Below, one piece after another: positions 62,293 through 64,000 of a stretch of 64,000 nucleotides of DNA. This stretch comes from Gemmatimonadota bacterium (GTDB lineage: Bacteria; Gemmatimonadota; Gemmatimonadetes; Longimicrobiales; Gaopeijiaceae), in the NCBI GenBank assembly GCA_028875075.1, contig JAPPGF010000011.1:62001-126000 (forward strand). Direction: 5' to 3'. The position numbers and the translations under genes were made by a program. How positions within the stretch are numbered: position 1 is the stretch's first letter; each line of letters opens with the position of its first letter. The notes under the pieces were generated by a model. The model saw nothing but the letters and a program-made list of their open reading frames with translations, was not told where the DNA came from and searched no databases.

Positions 62293-64000
62293 TCAGGGCG
62301 TTGTGCCGGTCCGCAGCTCCTGCACGAGTGCATCCATTTCGTAGACGGATTCGAGCGCCTCGACGATGCCGCGCACATCCACTGCCACCGCACGGTTGAG
62401 GTCGGGCAGGTAGATGTAGTCGCCCGGCAGACTCTCCATGTTGCCATCGAAGACGAGCCCCACGACCTCGTGCTCCTGATCGATCACGGGAGATCCCGAG
62501 TTCCCGCCGATGATGTCAGCGGTGAAGACGAAGTTGACCTCTCCGGTAAGATCAAGTCCTGCGGGAGGCGGCATCCAGCGGTCTGGCAGCGCCCACGGTG
62601 ACTCGGACGGATCCGGGTAGCGAGAACCGAATGAGTAGTGCCGGTCATAGAGACCGTGGAACGTCGTGAAGGGCGGGGCGAGTGTTCCGTTGTACGGGTA
62701 GCCTGCGACCACACCATCCGCGATGCGCAGCGAGAAAGTCGCGTCCGGAGGCAGCCGGTCGGTCCCGTAGATCTCCATGCGTACGCGTCCGAGCTGCCGC
62801 GCAATTCGCTCTTCCTCGGGAAAAACGGAGGCGAGCATCTGTTGGAAGACCTGGAAGGCTGGCAAGTAGCCTCGTACGACCAACATCGCCGGATCGTCTG
62901 CGCGCAGGCTCATCCCTTCAACCGCGGCGACGGCGGTAGCGGAGTCCGCAAGCACGGAGCGCGCATAGATGGCGCGCGCGGCCTCCTCGGGTGTGCGACC
63001 TCGTAGGATGTCTTGCACCCAGCCCGTATTCACCCCGTAGTGGTCGGCAAATTCCTGGAGGCGTGCGGCCATCAGCGCGACCTCCAACTCCTCAGGCTTG
63101 TCGTCGACGTTGCGGAACTGCGTGCGCAGTCCGGCCGCGGCACTGGGATTGGCACGCGCCACATTCATGACCTGCAGTCCGATCAGAGCGCGGACAAACG
63201 TAGACGCCTCGTACTCCTCGTTGGTAAGCGAGAGAAAACTCGCATAGGCCGGGGCGTGCTCACGTTTTCGCTCCTGCAGCTCAGCCATGCGTTCGATCAG
63301 ACTTCCGTACTCGTTGGCGCGGGCAGGCGAGGAAAGGGAATCCTGCAACTCCCGCTGAGCCAGCAACCGCTTTGTTAGGATGACCGGGTCGGCCAGCCCC
63401 GCAAGCTGCCCAGTATAGGCCTTCTGACTGTTCTGTAGGCTGAAGATGTCGTTGATCAGGTCCATCCGCCGGGCTACCTCAGGGTTGGCGCCCTGAAACG
63501 CCCGGAGCACATCGATGCGGTTCTCGATGAAGGTCAGCACACCGCGATCGCCCACGTCTCTGCGGAACTCCAACTCGGCTACAGTCTGTAGTCGGCTCGT
63601 GCTGCCGGGGTTGCCGATCACGAATACGGGGTCGCCCTCCGCGAGGCCGTCGTCGTCCAGTTCGAAGTAGTGCCCGGCGCTGTCGAGCGGATCACCCTCG
63701 TCGTTGTAGACGCGCAGGAACGCGAAGTCGAGGTTGTAGCGCGGGTAGGTAAAGTTGTCGGGATCGCCACCGTAGAAGCCGATCTGAAGCTCGGGCGCCA
63801 TCACCAACTTCACATTCGTGTAGCGCCGGAACACGTACGCCGAGTAATGGCCCCCGGCGAAAAGCGAAATCACTTCGACATCGATCTCCACGTCTTCACC
63901 GCCCCGCTCTTCGACAATCCGCTCCCGTATGTCTTCGAAGACCTCCTCCTCAGCCTCACTGCGCTCTTCGTCGTCCAGCCCCTCTAATAGGGACTCCACT
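62293..64000 (-). CDS. S46 family dipeptidyl-peptidase, C-terminal part (cut by window edge)
   Basis: 569 residues are inside the window; the N-terminus, with the first catalytic histidine, is beyond the right edge. GFYGGDPDNFTYPRYNLDFAFLRVY holds the catalytic aspartate and IIGGNSGSPVID the nucleophile serine. VGLVFDGNMESLPGDYIYLPDLNRAVAVDVRGI is the substrate-pocket and N-terminus-binding segment of DPP7/DPP11. S46 enzymes are exported and cleave dipeptides from peptide N-termini. Together with the Yej-like importer they could serve peptide feeding; that link is inference. Confidence 0.9.
   Translation of the reverse strand, partial: VESLLEGLDDEERSEAEEEVFEDIRERIVEERGGEDVEIDVEVISLFAGGHYSAYVFRRYTNVKLVMAPELQIGFYGGDPDNFTYPRYNLDFAFLRVYNDEGDPLDSAGHYFELDDDGLAEGDPVFVIGNPGSTSRLQTVAELEFRRDVGDRGVLTFIENRIDVLRAFQGANPEVARRMDLINDIFSLQNSQKAYTGQLAGLADPVILTKRLLAQRELQDSLSSPARANEYGSLIERMAELQERKREHAPAYASFLSLTNEEYEASTFVRALIGLQVMNVARANPSAAAGLRTQFRNVDDKPEELEVALMAARLQEFADHYGVNTGWVQDILRGRTPEEAARAIYARSVLADSATAVAAVEGMSLRADDPAMLVVRGYLPAFQVFQQMLASVFPEEERIARQLGRVRMEIYGTDRLPPDATFSLRIADGVVAGYPYNGTLAPPFTTFHGLYDRHYSFGSRYPDPSESPWALPDRWMPPPAGLDLTGEVNFVFTADIIGGNSGSPVIDQEHEVVGLVFDGNMESLPGDYIYLPDLNRAVAVDVRGIVEALESVYEMDALVQELRTGTTP

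Noticed and set aside
1-64000. CRISPR array, prophage or toxin-antitoxin module
   Set aside because: No regularly spaced repeats, no phage structural genes and no recognisable toxin-antitoxin pair were seen.

Overview
The window is high-GC, gene-dense DNA from a Gram-negative bacterium. No rRNA, tRNA or phylogenetic marker gene is present, so the lineage is inferred from gene content. Secreted DUF5916 and DUF4159 proteins, an S46 peptidase, a DUF2961 (GH172-like) lipoprotein, an ABC-2 permease fused to a CPBP protease, TonB-dependent and porin-like outer-membrane proteins and Tat/Sec-exported enzymes together fit Gemmatimonadota or a close relative. I saw no CRISPR array, intact prophage or intact insertion sequence.

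Layout. (1) 1-5453: a minus-strand branched-chain amino acid operon, leuA-leuB-ilvB-ilvM-ilvC (ilvC runs off the left edge). Its genes overlap or are closely spaced, and it is preceded by a promoter, a leucine-rich leader peptide and a mutually exclusive antiterminator/terminator: a readable transcription attenuator. Next to it is pheA, with the unusual domain order PDT-ACT-CM. (2) 6.8-11.7 kb: an M23 peptidase, a frameshifted ABC-F ATPase, the monofunctional transglycosylase MtgA and a Tat-exported molybdopterin oxidoreductase. (3) 12-18.4 kb: a five-gene YejABEF-like peptide importer with two separate ATPases. (4) 18.6-29.3 kb: exported proteins (DUF4159, DUF5916, S9 hydrolase, GH172-like lipoprotein), a GH84 enzyme, and an alpha-oxoamine synthase overlapping a small acetoacetate-decarboxylase-fold-like protein. 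(5) 29.4-34 kb: a NatAB-like ABC operon with an FKBP lipoprotein. (6) 34.2-40.5 kb: thiI-DUF72, a TauE permease, a beta-propeller protein followed by a CXXCH Reeler-like protein that appears to start at CTG, a flavin reductase and a cold-shock gene with a structured leader. (7) 40.7-41.9 kb: a mosaic of at least four truncated genes (DUF4159, tyrosine recombinase, porin, hydrolase-like tail), then an intact diheme cytochrome c/PQQ dehydrogenase operon, an orphan CsoR regulator and a YchF-like GTPase. (8) 46.7-56 kb: a secreted domain protein, a TonB receptor with a coupled small ORF, a sodium:solute symporter preceded by a 48-residue membrane protein and a secreted unknown, and an exported amidase. 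(9) 56.4-64 kb: an FAD-linked oxidase, yebC-ruvC-ruvA, an EF-G-like factor with a degenerate G4 motif and a truncated S46 peptidase.

Most genes are housekeeping or typical of this lineage. The strongest new observations are the complete leu/ilv attenuator, the gene-fragment mosaic near 41 kb, the PDT-ACT-CM P-protein, the oxoamine synthase/ADC-like pair and the CTG-initiated overlapping gene. Two frameshifts lie next to G or C homopolymers and could be sequencing errors. All family assignments come from reading motifs by eye; no database search was run.
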